Shown here piece after piece: positions 7,049 through 14,565 of a DNA stretch of 21,257 nucleotides; positions within the stretch are counted from its first letter, which is position 1; each line of letters starts with the position of its first letter. Location: NCBI GenBank assembly GCA_045606265.1, contig JAZURO010000060.1, positions 1-21,257 of the forward strand. Direction: 5' to 3'. This DNA comes from RGIG4608 sp045606265 (GTDB lineage Bacteria; Bacillota; Clostridia; Oscillospirales; CAG-272). The position numbers and the translations under genes are program-made. The notes under the pieces were generated by a model, which ran no database searches, was not told the DNA's origin, and saw only the letters and a program-made list of their open reading frames with translations.

Positions 7049-8884
7049 TTACTGATTTGTTTTATCCTCAAATCCTGCATCATAATACGTGCCGTTGTCA
7101 GCACCGCCGTTATTACCGCCAAAATCAGCGTTGGGATCGCCCTGCGCAGCTCCTGACTGCTTATAGAGCTTCTCAGATACCGCATAGAATGCCTGTTGGA
7201 GAGCTTCTGTATCCCTCTTGATAGCTTCTGTATCATTGCCCTTCACCGTTTCTTTGAGCTTTTCAATTCCTGCCTTAACGTCAGAAAGATCGCTCTCGGG
7301 GAGCTTATCACCGATCTCAGCAAGTGTCTTTTCGCTCTGGAAAATAAGTGTGTCAGCGTGATTCTTTACGTCAACAGCTTCTTTCTGCTTCTTGTCTTCC
7401 TCTGCAAATCTCTCAGCGTCACGAACTGCTTTGTCAATATCTTCCTTACTCATATTTGTGGAAGATGTGATTGTGATATGAGTTTCCTTACCCGTACCCT
7501 TGTCGCAAGCACTTACGTTAACGATACCGTTTGCATCTATATCGAATGTAACCTCAATCTGAGGAACTCCACGGGGAGCTGCGGGGATACCGTCAAGGTG
7601 GAATCTACCAAGTGTTGTGTTACCTGCTGCCATTTCACGTTCACCCTGGAGAATGTGAATTTCAACGGATGTCTGACCGTCAGCAGCAGTAGAATAAACC
7701 TGGCTCTTCTTTACGGGGATAGTTGTATTTCTGTCAATGATTCTGTTGAATACACCGCCGAGTGTCTCGATACCGAGAGAAAGAGGTGTTACGTCAAGAA
7801 GGAGAAGATCCTTAACGTCGCCGCCAAGAACACCTGCCTGAATAGCAGCGCCTACAGCTACGCATTCGTCGGGATTGATACCCTTGAAGGGCTCTTTTCC
7901 AATGAGCTTCTTAACTGCTTCCTGAACTGCGGGAATTCTTGTTGAACCACCAACCAAAAGAACCTTGTCAATCTGACTTACGGAAAGTCCTGCGTCAGCA
8001 AGTGCCTTTTTTGTGGGAATAATCGTTCTATCTACGAGATCGCTTGTAATTCTGTCAAATTCAGCTCTTGTAAGAGTTGCGTCAAAGTGGAGAGGACCTG
8101 CAGCTGTTGCTGTGATAAAGGGCAAGTTGATATTTGTGCTTGTCATACCTGAAAGCTCAATCTTCGCCTTTTCAGCTGCCTCTTTAAGACGCTGCATTAC
8201 CATTTTGTCACTTCTGAGGTCAACACCGTTCTCTGCCTGGAATTTTTTAACCATCCAGTCGATAAGGCGCTGGTCGAAATCGTCACCACCAAGCATTGTG
8301 TCACCGTTTGTTGCAAGAACCTCAAAAACACCGTCGGATATTTCAAGGAGAGATACGTCGAAAGTACCGCCGCCAAGGTCAAATACCATAACCTTCTGGT
8401 CGTTTTCCTTGTCAATACCGTAAGCAAGAGCAGCAGCTGTGGGCTCGTTGATAATTCTCTTAACTTCAAGACCTGCAATCTTACCTGCATCCTTTGTTGC
8501 CTGACGTTGTGCATCGCTGAAATATGCGGGAACTGTAATAACTGCCTCTGTTACGGGAGCACCGAGATATGCCTCAGCATCAGCTTTGAGCTTTTGAAGA
8601 GTCATAGCGGAAATTTCCTGAGGAGTATATGTCTTTCCGTCAATATTTACCTTATAATCACTACCCATATGGCGCTTAATACTCATAATTGTCTTTTCGG
8701 GGTTTGTAATTGCCTGACGTTTTGCAACCTGACCGATAATTCTTTCACCCGTTTTTGTAAATGCTACTACTGAGGGTGTGGTTCTTGCTCCCTCGGGATT
8801 GGGGATTACAACGGGCTCGCCGCCCTCAAATACTGCCACACAAGAGTTTGTTGTACCTAAGTCAATACCAATAATTTTTCCCAT
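7049..8884 (-). CDS. dnaK: Chaperone protein DnaK (Hsp70)
   Basis: 611-aa ATP-dependent chaperone. The nucleotide-binding domain (about 1-360) starts MGKIIGIDLGTTNSCVAV and has VFDLGGGTFDVSLLE, INEPTAAALAYG and LLVGGSTRIPAVQ. The linker DVLLLDVTPLSLG-type segment reads LLLLDVTPLSLGIE, followed by the substrate-binding domain and helical lid. The tail is GGNNGGADNG-rich and ends YYDAGFEDKTNQ, unlike the acidic VVDADYEVVD tail usual in bacterial DnaK, though this part is variable. ATG at 8884 follows GGAGG. It works with GrpE (exchange factor) and DnaJ encoded on either side. Confidence 0.98.
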   Translation of the reverse strand: MGKIIGIDLGTTNSCVAVFEGGEPVVIPNPEGARTTPSVVAFTKTGERIIGQVAKRQAITNPEKTIMSIKRHMGSDYKVNIDGKTYTPQEISAMTLQKLKADAEAYLGAPVTEAVITVPAYFSDAQRQATKDAGKIAGLEVKRIINEPTAAALAYGIDKENDQKVMVFDLGGGTFDVSLLEISDGVFEVLATNGDTMLGGDDFDQRLIDWMVKKFQAENGVDLRSDKMVMQRLKEAAEKAKIELSGMTSTNINLPFITATAAGPLHFDATLTRAEFDRITSDLVDRTIIPTKKALADAGLSVSQIDKVLLVGGSTRIPAVQEAVKKLIGKEPFKGINPDECVAVGAAIQAGVLGGDVKDLLLLDVTPLSLGIETLGGVFNRIIDRNTTIPVKKSQVYSTAADGQTSVEIHILQGEREMAAGNTTLGRFHLDGIPAAPRGVPQIEVTFDIDANGIVNVSACDKGTGKETHITITSSTNMSKEDIDKAVRDAERFAEEDKKQKEAVDVKNHADTLIFQSEKTLAEIGDKLPESDLSDVKAGIEKLKETVKGNDTEAIKRDTEALQQAFYAVSEKLYKQSGAAQGDPNADFGGNNGGADNGTYYDAGFEDKTNQ

Positions 8885-8928
8885 AATAATTTTTCCTCCA
8901 AATATATAAAATTAAATTTTTAACTAAA

Positions 8929-9480
8929 TTAGTTCGCAACCTTTACCATTGCGTATCTTATGACCTTATCGCCACAGATATAACCCTTTTGCAAAACCTC
9001 AACGACTTCATTTTCGCCAAAGCTTTCGTCCTCAACGTGCATCACTGCATAGTGAACGTTGGGATCAAAGGTCTTGCCAAGCGCCTCAATTTCTTTAACG
9101 TCCATCTTAGCAAAGTTTTCGTTAAAGGTTTTAAGAATTAAATTCATTCCTTCAAGTATCTTGTCTGCCTCGCTGAATGCAGTTGCTCTCTCCATATTAT
9201 CAAGGATGGGGAGAATGTTTTTAAGAGTGTCACTCTTAGCATCAAAATATATCGCTTCTCTTTCCTTTGCACTTCTGCGGCGGAAATTGTCGTATTCGGC
9301 ATAGAGTCTTAAATACTTATCGTTAAGCTCCGCAATCTCCTTCTCCTTTGCAAGAATGCTCTCTTTAAGCTCTGCTATTTCAGCATCAATTTTCTTATTT
9401 TTTTTCTTATCCTTTTTGCTTTTTTCCTCGTTTTGAACAGTTTCTTCAACTGTTTCGGGATTCTTAATTTCTTCCTGCAC
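8929..9480 (-). CDS. grpE: Nucleotide exchange factor GrpE
   Basis: 183 aa with the start chosen here. GrpE dimers release ADP from DnaK. A charged, Lys/Glu-rich N-terminus leads into a long coiled coil (EIAELKESILAKEKEI and on) with the signature YDNFRRRSAKEREA, then the beta domain ending GDKVIRYAMVKVAN. The longest open frame begins at 9576, but that would overlap hrcA by 113 bases and has an odd, hydrophobic leader. The GTG at 9480 lies 6 bases after a strong GGAGGAG (9493-9487), so GTG is the better start. With it, grpE overlaps the end of hrcA by 17 bases, which suggests translational coupling. Confidence 0.95.
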   Translation of the reverse strand: MQEEIKNPETVEETVQNEEKSKKDKKKNKKIDAEIAELKESILAKEKEIAELNDKYLRLYAEYDNFRRRSAKEREAIYFDAKSDTLKNILPILDNMERATAFSEADKILEGMNLILKTFNENFAKMDVKEIEALGKTFDPNVHYAVMHVEDESFGENEVVEVLQKGYICGDKVIRYAMVKVAN

Positions 9481-10549
9481 TGTTTTCTCCTCCGTTTTCT
9501 TCCAATAACTTTCTATCCTCAATGAGATCGGATATGTTGTCGCTAAGCTCATTAAGAGTCGCAAGAACTCTTGCATAATCCATTCGTCTTGGGCCTACAA
9601 CACCGATAGCGCCAATTGTTTTTCCGTCCTTTTTGATTTGCTTGAATACAATGGCTGAATCGCTCATAACCTTAACACTGTTTTCTGAGCCGATAAGCAC
9701 GTTTATATCGTCGCCGCTGCCACCTGATACAAGTTCAAGAAGCTGATCCTTCTCTTCAAATGTATTAATTATCTCACCGAATTTATTCACATCGGAATAC
9801 TCGGGATATTTCAAAAGATGATTGAGTCCGCTGTAATGCAGCTCACCACCGTCAAAAGTACTCATTGTTTCGTAAATCGCCTTGATGGTAACGTTAACAA
9901 GTATTGAGTTATCCCCCATCGCTCTTTCAAGATTCATAACCGAGGTAAGCGTTATCTCGTCAGCACAAAGACCGGTCAGATACGTATTAAGCGCATTTGA
10001 AAGGCGAGACAAAATATAATCGTCAACCTCAATTTGAATATTAACCTTTTTGGTCTTGATTGCGCCCGTTGAAAGTATCATTACAATTGCAAATTGATGT
10101 GAATCAATTCCAACTATTTCATATTTCAAAACCTTAACAAAATTTTGTTTGGGCTTGATGGCAATACCCGTATAATTTGTAATGTTTGAAGCAACCTTTG
10201 ATGCCACTTCAAGAATTTTATCAAGCTCGCCCATTTTGATTTTAAGTAAGGAGTTTATCTGGTCGATCTCCTTATTGGTCATAGCGTAGTGTTGAAGAAG
10301 CGAGTCAACATAAAATCTGTATCCAAGCTCACTCGGTACACGTCCTGCTGAGGTGTGGGGCTGTTCAAGATATCCCATTTCTTCAAGCTCAGCCATTTCA
10401 TTTCTTATCGTGGCTGATGAGCAAGAAAGCAAGTTACTTTGCACAAGGTATTTCGAACCTATTGGCTCCCCTGCCGCAATATGAGCTTCGACAACCGCTT
10501 TGAGTATTTGTTTTTTTCTTGGGCTGAGTTCTTTGTCAAATGTGCTCAT
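9464..10549 (-). CDS. hrcA: Heat-inducible transcription repressor HrcA
   Basis: 361-aa repressor of class I heat-shock genes; it binds CIRCE operators and needs GroE for activity. The N-terminal winged helix contains SPRKKQILKAVVEAH, SSATIRNEMAELEE and the wing HTSAGRVPSELGYRFYVD. The C-terminal dimer and sensor region includes GIVG-type GAIGVVGPRRMDYAR, the closing motif of the family. ATG at 10549 follows AAGGAG. It is first in its operon, directly behind a perfect CIRCE, so it autoregulates. groES/groEL are not in the window. Confidence 0.97.
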   Translation of the reverse strand: MSTFDKELSPRKKQILKAVVEAHIAAGEPIGSKYLVQSNLLSCSSATIRNEMAELEEMGYLEQPHTSAGRVPSELGYRFYVDSLLQHYAMTNKEIDQINSLLKIKMGELDKILEVASKVASNITNYTGIAIKPKQNFVKVLKYEIVGIDSHQFAIVMILSTGAIKTKKVNIQIEVDDYILSRLSNALNTYLTGLCADEITLTSVMNLERAMGDNSILVNVTIKAIYETMSTFDGGELHYSGLNHLLKYPEYSDVNKFGEIINTFEEKDQLLELVSGGSGDDINVLIGSENSVKVMSDSAIVFKQIKKDGKTIGAIGVVGPRRMDYARVLATLNELSDNISDLIEDRKLLEENGGENSAGRN

Positions 10550-10573
10550 TTTTGCTTTCTCCTTCTCTGTTTT

Positions 10574-10600
10574 TTAGCACTCTTTTGATTTGAGTGCTAA
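10574..10600. promoter_or_regulatory. CIRCE operator (HrcA binding site)
   Basis: Perfect match to the consensus: TTAGCACTC (10574-10582), 9-base spacer, GAGTGCTAA (10592-10600). It lies between the sigma-A promoter and the hrcA ribosome binding site, near the predicted transcription start, where HrcA would block initiation. Confidence 0.97.
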
Positions 10601-10611
10601 TCTACGATATT

Positions 10612-10640
10612 AATTTACCACTTTTTAATCGTTTTGTCAA
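10612..10640 (-). promoter_or_regulatory. Sigma-A promoter of the hrcA-prmA operon
   Basis: On the minus strand: perfect -35 TTGACA (10640-10635), 17-base spacer, -10 TAAATT (10617-10612). The CIRCE begins about 12 bases downstream of the -10, the classic arrangement. Confidence 0.75.
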
Positions 10641-10678
10641 GGGGTTTTATAAATTTTTTTCTCAATTATAGTTGATTT

Positions 10679-10705
10679 TTAGCACTCGCGCCCCTCAAGA
10701 TGTAA
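10679..10705. promoter_or_regulatory. Degenerate second CIRCE-like site
   Basis: One perfect half-site TTAGCACTC (10679-10687), a 9-base spacer, then AAGATGTAA, which matches GAGTGCTAA at 5 of 9 positions. It lies 78 bases beyond the true CIRCE and upstream of both divergent genes. It may be a decayed or weak operator; chance cannot be excluded. Confidence 0.35.
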
Positions 10706-10771
10706 TTTTGGACACTTTTTTTCACTTTAATCACTATTTTTTATTGTTTGGCAATAAATTTTTTATCGATA

Positions 10772-10800
10772 TTGACAAATTGTTATTTTTATGCTATCAT
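10772..10800 (+). promoter_or_regulatory. Sigma-A promoter of the TMEM164-like gene
   Basis: Perfect -35 TTGACA (10772-10777), 17-base spacer, -10 TATCAT (10795-10800), 63 bases before the ATG at 10864. The 314-base gap 10550-10863 otherwise holds the hrcA promoter, CIRCE and the degenerate CIRCE; no gene is seen in it. Confidence 0.75.
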
Positions 10801-10863
10801 ATTTATGTATGTTCAATGTATATTATTTCCTTGAATATATAGTAATTTTAAGGAGGTTTTAGT

Positions 10864-11667
10864 ATGACTTGGGGCTCATTCAGTAACACACATCTGTTAA
10901 CTCTCGGACTTGCTCTTTTGGTTAATATTTTGATATATCTCATTCTTAAAAGAAATACACGAAAAAAGCAGATTCTGGCACTGTTTATTTTCTCGCTCTT
11001 CGGTGTGGGATTCATTGTCTATGAGATGCTCAGCAGCGGAGCCGATATACTTAAACATCTCCCACTAAGCTTTGAAATGATAAGCATAATCCTTCTTCCC
11101 ATAGCGGTTCTTACAAGATGGAAGAGATTGTGCAATCTCCTGCTCGTTTGGTCTGCAGGATCCATTCTCGCCCTTGTATTCAATTCATCAATGGCGCACC
11201 TTGAATTGCCCACCTTTGAATTTGTGACCTATTTTACAATGCACCTCTTCGGAGCAGGCATTCCCATTCTGCTTTTTGAATTGAATCTTGTCAGAAGAGA
11301 AACGAAAACAATAAAGCCGACTGTAATTTTTACCTTAATAATGTACACGGCTATACATTTATTCAACTTGATTGTTAACAACGTAAACGGATGGTCTGTT
11401 GCTAACGGTGTGAACTATATGTCAACTCTTGCACCGACTACTGCAACTCTTGATTTCTTCTATGCGATCATTCCGTCTGCATATTGGTATATGATTCTTG
11501 CGTTGCCACTATTTCTTCTCTACGTATTGTATTGGTATCTTCCCGAGATTCTTGATAACAGAAGACGCCGCCGTCCTCTCAGAAAAAAACTCGACGATAT
11601 CGACAAGTACTATGACAGTCTTGAAGATGAATACATTGATAGAATAATAAAGAAACATCACGGATAA
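10864..11667 (+). CDS. TMEM164/YwaF-like integral membrane protein
   Basis: 267 aa, multispanning. Hydrophobic segments lie near 9-27, 35-55, 68-84, 92-107, 122-143, 152-171 and 207-227, about seven in all. The tail is basic and charged (NRRRRRPLRKK, then a DE-rich end) and is probably cytoplasmic. HLPLSFEMISIILLP, a mid-protein HLFGAGIPILLF and the later GVNYMSTLAPTT resemble conserved positions of the TIGR02206/TMEM164 (YwaF) family, which has no firm bacterial function. SD AAGGAGG is strong (10850-10856). The gene is monocistronic, between its own promoter and a terminator, back-to-back with hrcA. Family assignment is from remembered motifs and only moderately sure. Confidence 0.6.
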   Translation: MTWGSFSNTHLLTLGLALLVNILIYLILKRNTRKKQILALFIFSLFGVGFIVYEMLSSGADILKHLPLSFEMISIILLPIAVLTRWKRLCNLLLVWSAGSILALVFNSSMAHLELPTFEFVTYFTMHLFGAGIPILLFELNLVRRETKTIKPTVIFTLIMYTAIHLFNLIVNNVNGWSVANGVNYMSTLAPTTATLDFFYAIIPSAYWYMILALPLFLLYVLYWYLPEILDNRRRRRPLRKKLDDIDKYYDSLEDEYIDRIIKKHHG

Positions 11668-11698
11668 AAAAATACGGAGCATCTTGCTCCGTATTTTT
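11668..11698. terminator. Bidirectional rho-independent terminator
   Basis: AAAAATACGGAGCA (11668-11681), loop TCT, TGCTCCGTATTTTT (11685-11698): a perfect 14-bp stem with U-tracts in both directions. It starts one base after the stop of the + gene and reaches into the stop codon of the convergent lipoprotein gene. Confidence 0.93.
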
Positions 11699-12062
11699 AT
11701 TTTATCTGAATCTTCAAGGCAACGATCTGAGGCGGATAGCTAAGCATAACCTGTCCGCTGTAGGTGATTTCAATAACATCACCCACGTCCACGTCCGAGA
11801 CCGTCAACTGCACATTGTCCGAGTCGGTAAATACCGTATCAGAAGAAAAGTTGACCATATATATTCCGGATGCACCGTACTCGCCCTCAATGACCTCGAC
11901 CTCAATTTTATCGCTGATGCTTCTAACAATTGCAGTCATTTTTACACCTTCCAAATTCTGTTCCTCCTCCGTAAGCGTTTTCGTAACCGCCTCTGTAAGA
12001 TAGCAGGAAACAAAAAGAGTCAAAACAAGAATAAATAAAACTATTAAAGCTATCTTTTTCAT
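11697..12062 (-). CDS. Small lipoprotein, DUF3221-like (hypothetical)
   Basis: 121 aa. The N-terminus MKKIALIVLFILVLTLFVSC is a lipoprotein-type signal with candidate lipid-modified Cys20. The -3 residue is Phe, slightly off the usual Leu/Val/Ile. The mature part is one small beta-rich domain: TAIVRSISDKIEVEVIEG, then GIYMVNFSSDT, DVGDVIEITYSG and a closing SYPPQIVALKIQ. This order (metal-free, OB-like strands ending in a 'SYP' motif) resembles DUF3221/YobA-type lipoproteins. No enzyme motif is visible. ATG at 12062 follows GGAG. It has its own promoter although it lies downstream of the phosphoesterase. Function unknown. Confidence 0.7.
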   Translation of the reverse strand: MKKIALIVLFILVLTLFVSCYLTEAVTKTLTEEEQNLEGVKMTAIVRSISDKIEVEVIEGEYGASGIYMVNFSSDTVFTDSDNVQLTVSDVDVGDVIEITYSGQVMLSYPPQIVALKIQIK

Positions 12063-12103
12063 ATTAACACTCCAAATTTATTATTCACCTTAAATTCTCG
12101 AAT

Positions 12104-12132
12104 ATTCTACCATATATTTATAAATATGTCAA
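12104..12132 (-). promoter_or_regulatory. Sigma-A promoter of the lipoprotein gene
   Basis: Minus strand: perfect -35 TTGACA (12132-12127), 17-base spacer, -10 TAGAAT (12109-12104), about 42 bases before the ATG. It lies within the 79-base gap after the phosphoesterase stop. Confidence 0.75.
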
Positions 12133-12141
12133 TAAAAATCA

Positions 12142-13095
12142 TTATTTTACTATTTCGACGGTAAAAGCATCTTTTGTTACGGTAATAAGATTTGCTCCCA
12201 TTCTGTCCCAATCATAATATACGGTATATCCCGTTTTCATTGCATAGCAAAACAAAACGCCTTCATATTCTATTATTGCATTGTTGCGATGATCGTGTCC
12301 GAAAAAGAGCGCATCCGTACTGCCAAGCTCTTTTACAGAGTCAAAAAAGCCGGTGTTTTCATCTTGAACTCTCGGATCCTCTATAAATCCCGTTCCAACT
12401 GATGAATTATCCATATAGAGCTTATATGCATCCTCAGTTTCTGCTATTGGAATATGGAAAAACGCAAATGAAGGAATAACCTTTCCCTCCTCTTTTGCAA
12501 TTCTTCTCACGGTATTTTCGTACCACTCTACCTGCTCGGCAGTAAAATGAGAATTACAGGAATCCATAAATATAAGAGAACGAACTGCTTCACCGCCGAT
12601 CTCAATATTATAATAATAGTTACCGTATCTATCATCCATATATCCCGTTTTGAATATGCAATATTCACTTTTTTCAAGAGCTTCGCAAATCTCTTCCATT
12701 GTGTTTTTAGTATTTCTGTCGTGATTTCCAAACACAAGTGCCCAAGGAATTTCAAAGCTGTCGAAAAGCTCGATAAATGCTTCAAGCACCAGATCGCCCG
12801 AGCCGTTTGAAACGCTATCGCCCGTTAATACTATTAAATCGGGTTTATATGTTTTCACAAGTCTTTTTACGGTAGGATACGCAATTGCACATTCAATAAG
12901 ATTTGCGGTTTGCACGTCAGAAAATCTGAGTATTCTCACCTCGTCAGAATCAGCGGAAATAACACGTGTATCTTCGTCAATTTCAAGAGGAGAGCCGTAA
13001 GAATTATAATTTTTTATTGCAAAAAACATTACACCTGTAAAAAGTAGAGCAACAATTAACAATATTGTGATTATTGAAATTAAGATTTTATGCAT
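12142..13095 (-). CDS. Membrane-anchored calcineurin-like metallophosphoesterase
   Basis: 317 aa. One N-terminal transmembrane segment (about 4-26) should place the catalytic domain outside the cell. Metallophosphoesterase motifs in order are FSDVQ (Asp60, Gln62), LTGDSVS (Asp93), FGNHDR (Asn124, His125), FFHIP (His214) and FGHDHR (His267, His269). The first motif normally reads D-x-H; here His is replaced by Gln, while the other metal and phosphate positions are kept. The overall pattern resembles the Dcr2/purple-acid-phosphatase-like branch. The substrate cannot be inferred. The SD is weak (GAAAGTGA). The gene follows the tRNA terminator and has no clear promoter of its own in the 38-base gap. 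Confidence 0.82.
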   Translation of the reverse strand: MHKILISIITILLIVALLFTGVMFFAIKNYNSYGSPLEIDEDTRVISADSDEVRILRFSDVQTANLIECAIAYPTVKRLVKTYKPDLIVLTGDSVSNGSGDLVLEAFIELFDSFEIPWALVFGNHDRNTKNTMEEICEALEKSEYCIFKTGYMDDRYGNYYYNIEIGGEAVRSLIFMDSCNSHFTAEQVEWYENTVRRIAKEEGKVIPSFAFFHIPIAETEDAYKLYMDNSSVGTGFIEDPRVQDENTGFFDSVKELGSTDALFFGHDHRNNAIIEYEGVLFCYAMKTGYTVYYDWDRMGANLITVTKDAFTVEIVK

Positions 13096-13133
13096 TTTTT
13101 TATTTCACTTTCTATGCAAATATGTAAATACTG

Positions 13134-13172
13134 AAAAAGTCACCCTTGCCAATTTTGCAAAGGTGACTTTTT
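13134..13172 (-). terminator. Terminator of the tRNA gene
   Basis: AAAAAGTCACC (13134-13144) pairs with GGTGACTTTTT (13162-13172), with further pairing of TTGC/GCAA inside. On the minus strand it starts one base after the encoded CCA and ends in a U-tract. Confidence 0.9.
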
Positions 13173-13173
13173 C

Positions 13174-13250
13174 TGGTGGGCCATTTAGGACTCGAACCTA
13201 AGACCGACCGGTTATGAGCCGGTAGCTCTAACCAACTGAGCTAATGGCCC
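13174..13250 (-). tRNA. tRNA with CAT anticodon (elongator Met or Ile2)
   Basis: 77 nt including an encoded CCA end. Cloverleaf: acceptor GGGCCAT/ATGGCCC, D stem GCTC/GAGC, anticodon stem ACCGG/CCGGT with loop CTCATAA (anticodon at 13216-13214), T stem TTAGG/CCTAA with TTCGAGT loop, discriminator A. All stems pair perfectly. The acceptor has a paired G1-C72 and the anticodon stem lacks the three G-C pairs of initiators, so this is not tRNA-fMet. Elongator Met and lysidine-modified Ile2 (CAU) cannot be told apart with confidence by eye. Confidence 0.95.
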
Positions 13251-13267
13251 GCTTACGCGACTTAATA

Positions 13268-13296
13268 ATTATATTACTTTTCTTGCAAAATGTCAA
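13268..13296 (-). promoter_or_regulatory. Perfect consensus promoter of the tRNA gene
   Basis: Minus strand: -35 TTGACA (13296-13291), exactly 17 bases, -10 TATAAT (13273-13268), 17 bases before the tRNA 5' end. A full consensus is expected for a stable RNA gene. Confidence 0.9.
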
Positions 13297-13299
13297 TAG

Positions 13300-13333
13300 T
13301 TTTTGCAAATATTTTGCTAAATATTTGCAAAAA
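13300..13333. repeat. 13-bp perfect A/T-rich inverted repeat
   Basis: TTTTTGCAAATAT (13300-13312), 8-base loop, ATATTTGCAAAAA (13321-13333). It starts 6 bases after the sigF stop and ends 3 bases from the -35 box of the tRNA promoter. Neither direction has a U-run after the stem, so it is a poor intrinsic terminator. It may still stop the spoIIA transcript, or act as an upstream element or operator. Confidence 0.7.
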
Positions 13334-13339
13334 CCACCT

Positions 13340-14092
13340 CTATCCAAGCAAATCCTCACGCATAGTCGCAAGAATTTTCTTTTCTTCACGGGAAACCTTT
13401 ACCTGAGATAATCCCAAGGCATCTGCAACCTGCTGCTGTGTCATATTTCGATAATAACGCAGGGTAATTATCTTTTGCCAATCCTTTGGTAAACGTGCTA
13501 TCACCTGACTAAGTGCAATTTTATCGTTCAATTTCTCAATTTCACGATCGTCGGATGAAAGCTGACTTTCAAGTGTCAGCTTTTCATCATCTCCGTAGGA
13601 CTCAGACAAGGAAGAGATCGGATTTATCGTTTCAAGAGCTATTGCGGCATCCTCAACCGTTATTCCGCAAATGTCCGCAAGCTCAACAATCGTGGGCTCC
13701 CTGCCCTCGTCGGTCAAAATCTTATTTCTCGCTCTGCCAATATCCATTGACAGCTTTTTATATATCCTGCTTATCTTGATTGGTCCCTCATCACGCAGAT
13801 GTCGTTTGATCTCTCCCATAATCAATGGCACTGCATAGGTCGAAAATACGACCTCTCTTTCAAAAGAAAACGAGCGCACCGCCTTTATCATTCCTATCGT
13901 ACCAATCTGAACAAGATCCTCATAGTCCGTTCCTCTGTCACGAAACCGAAGAGCAATAGAGCGAACAAGCCCCATATTCTCTTCGATTATAGCTTCAAGG
14001 GCAAGCATTGCATCTTCTTCATCCTCACCCTGCGCTCTACAAATAAGATCAAGATTTCTAATACCTCGTTCAGTTTTTATACAACCGTTCAT
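13340..14092 (-). CDS. sigF: Sporulation sigma factor SigF (SpoIIAC)
   Basis: 250-aa sigma-70 family factor, the size of SigF/SigG. Region 2 has MGLVRSIALRFRDRGTDYED, LVQIGTIGMIKAVRSF and FSTYAVPLIMGEIKRHLRD. Region 3 spans about 110-160. Region 4 has the helix-turn-helix MTQQQVADALGLSQVKVSR. SigF and SigG are close; the position behind spoIIAA and spoIIAB makes this SigF, the first forespore-specific factor. ATG at 14092 follows GGAG, 20 bases after spoIIAB. Held inactive by SpoIIAB until SpoIIAA releases it. No spoVA genes follow; a tRNA gene does. Confidence 0.95.
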   Translation of the reverse strand: MNGCIKTERGIRNLDLICRAQGEDEEDAMLALEAIIEENMGLVRSIALRFRDRGTDYEDLVQIGTIGMIKAVRSFSFEREVVFSTYAVPLIMGEIKRHLRDEGPIKISRIYKKLSMDIGRARNKILTDEGREPTIVELADICGITVEDAAIALETINPISSLSESYGDDEKLTLESQLSSDDREIEKLNDKIALSQVIARLPKDWQKIITLRYYRNMTQQQVADALGLSQVKVSREEKKILATMREDLLG

Positions 14093-14112
14093 AATTACTC
14101 CATAAAAAGATT

Positions 14113-14565
14113 TTAACGGCCTTTGATTTGCTTATACATAGTCACGCAAGTTCCCTTGCCGATCTTTGACGACACTCGCATAGCATCGGTAAAGCTCTCC
14201 ATTACTGTAAAGCCCATTCCGCTTCGCTCTCCTGCACGATCGGTTGTATATAATGGAGTTCTTGCGCACTTAACGTCGTCAATTCCGCATCCCTTATCCT
14301 TGATTTTTATTTTTACAACCGAATTTTCAAGCAAATTAACCGTTATGTAAATTTCTCCTATGCAGTCCCTGTATGCGTGGACAATGGAATTTGTAACCGC
14401 CTCAGATAAAGCGCATTTTATGTCACCAAGCTCGCTTGCTGTTGGATTAAGCTGAGCGCAAAAAGCCGCAACCGCACCACGAGCGATCCCCTCATTTACC
14501 GAAAACGAGGGTAAAACGAGGTACATCGAGTTAAGAACCCTGCCCTTCATTTCACTTCTCTTCAT
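14113..14565 (-). CDS. spoIIAB: Anti-sigma F factor and SpoIIAA kinase SpoIIAB
   Basis: 150-aa GHKL-fold serine kinase. It binds SigF in the presence of ATP, and phosphorylates SpoIIAA. N-box ALSEAVTNSIVHAY (Glu55, Asn59), G1 box IKDKGCGIDD (about 88-97), ATP lid and G2 box ERSGMGFTVMESF (about 113-125). The ATG overlaps the spoIIAA stop by 4 bases (ATGA), a typical translational coupling, and AGGAGG precedes it. Confidence 0.96.
   Translation of the reverse strand: MKRSEMKGRVLNSMYLVLPSFSVNEGIARGAVAAFCAQLNPTASELGDIKCALSEAVTNSIVHAYRDCIGEIYITVNLLENSVVKIKIKDKGCGIDDVKCARTPLYTTDRAGERSGMGFTVMESFTDAMRVSSKIGKGTCVTMYKQIKGR

Noticed and set aside
7196..7945. 249-aa open frame antisense to dnaK
   Set aside because: Translated sequence is Cys/Ser-rich and matches no family. 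Long antisense frames are common opposite dnaK because of its codon bias.
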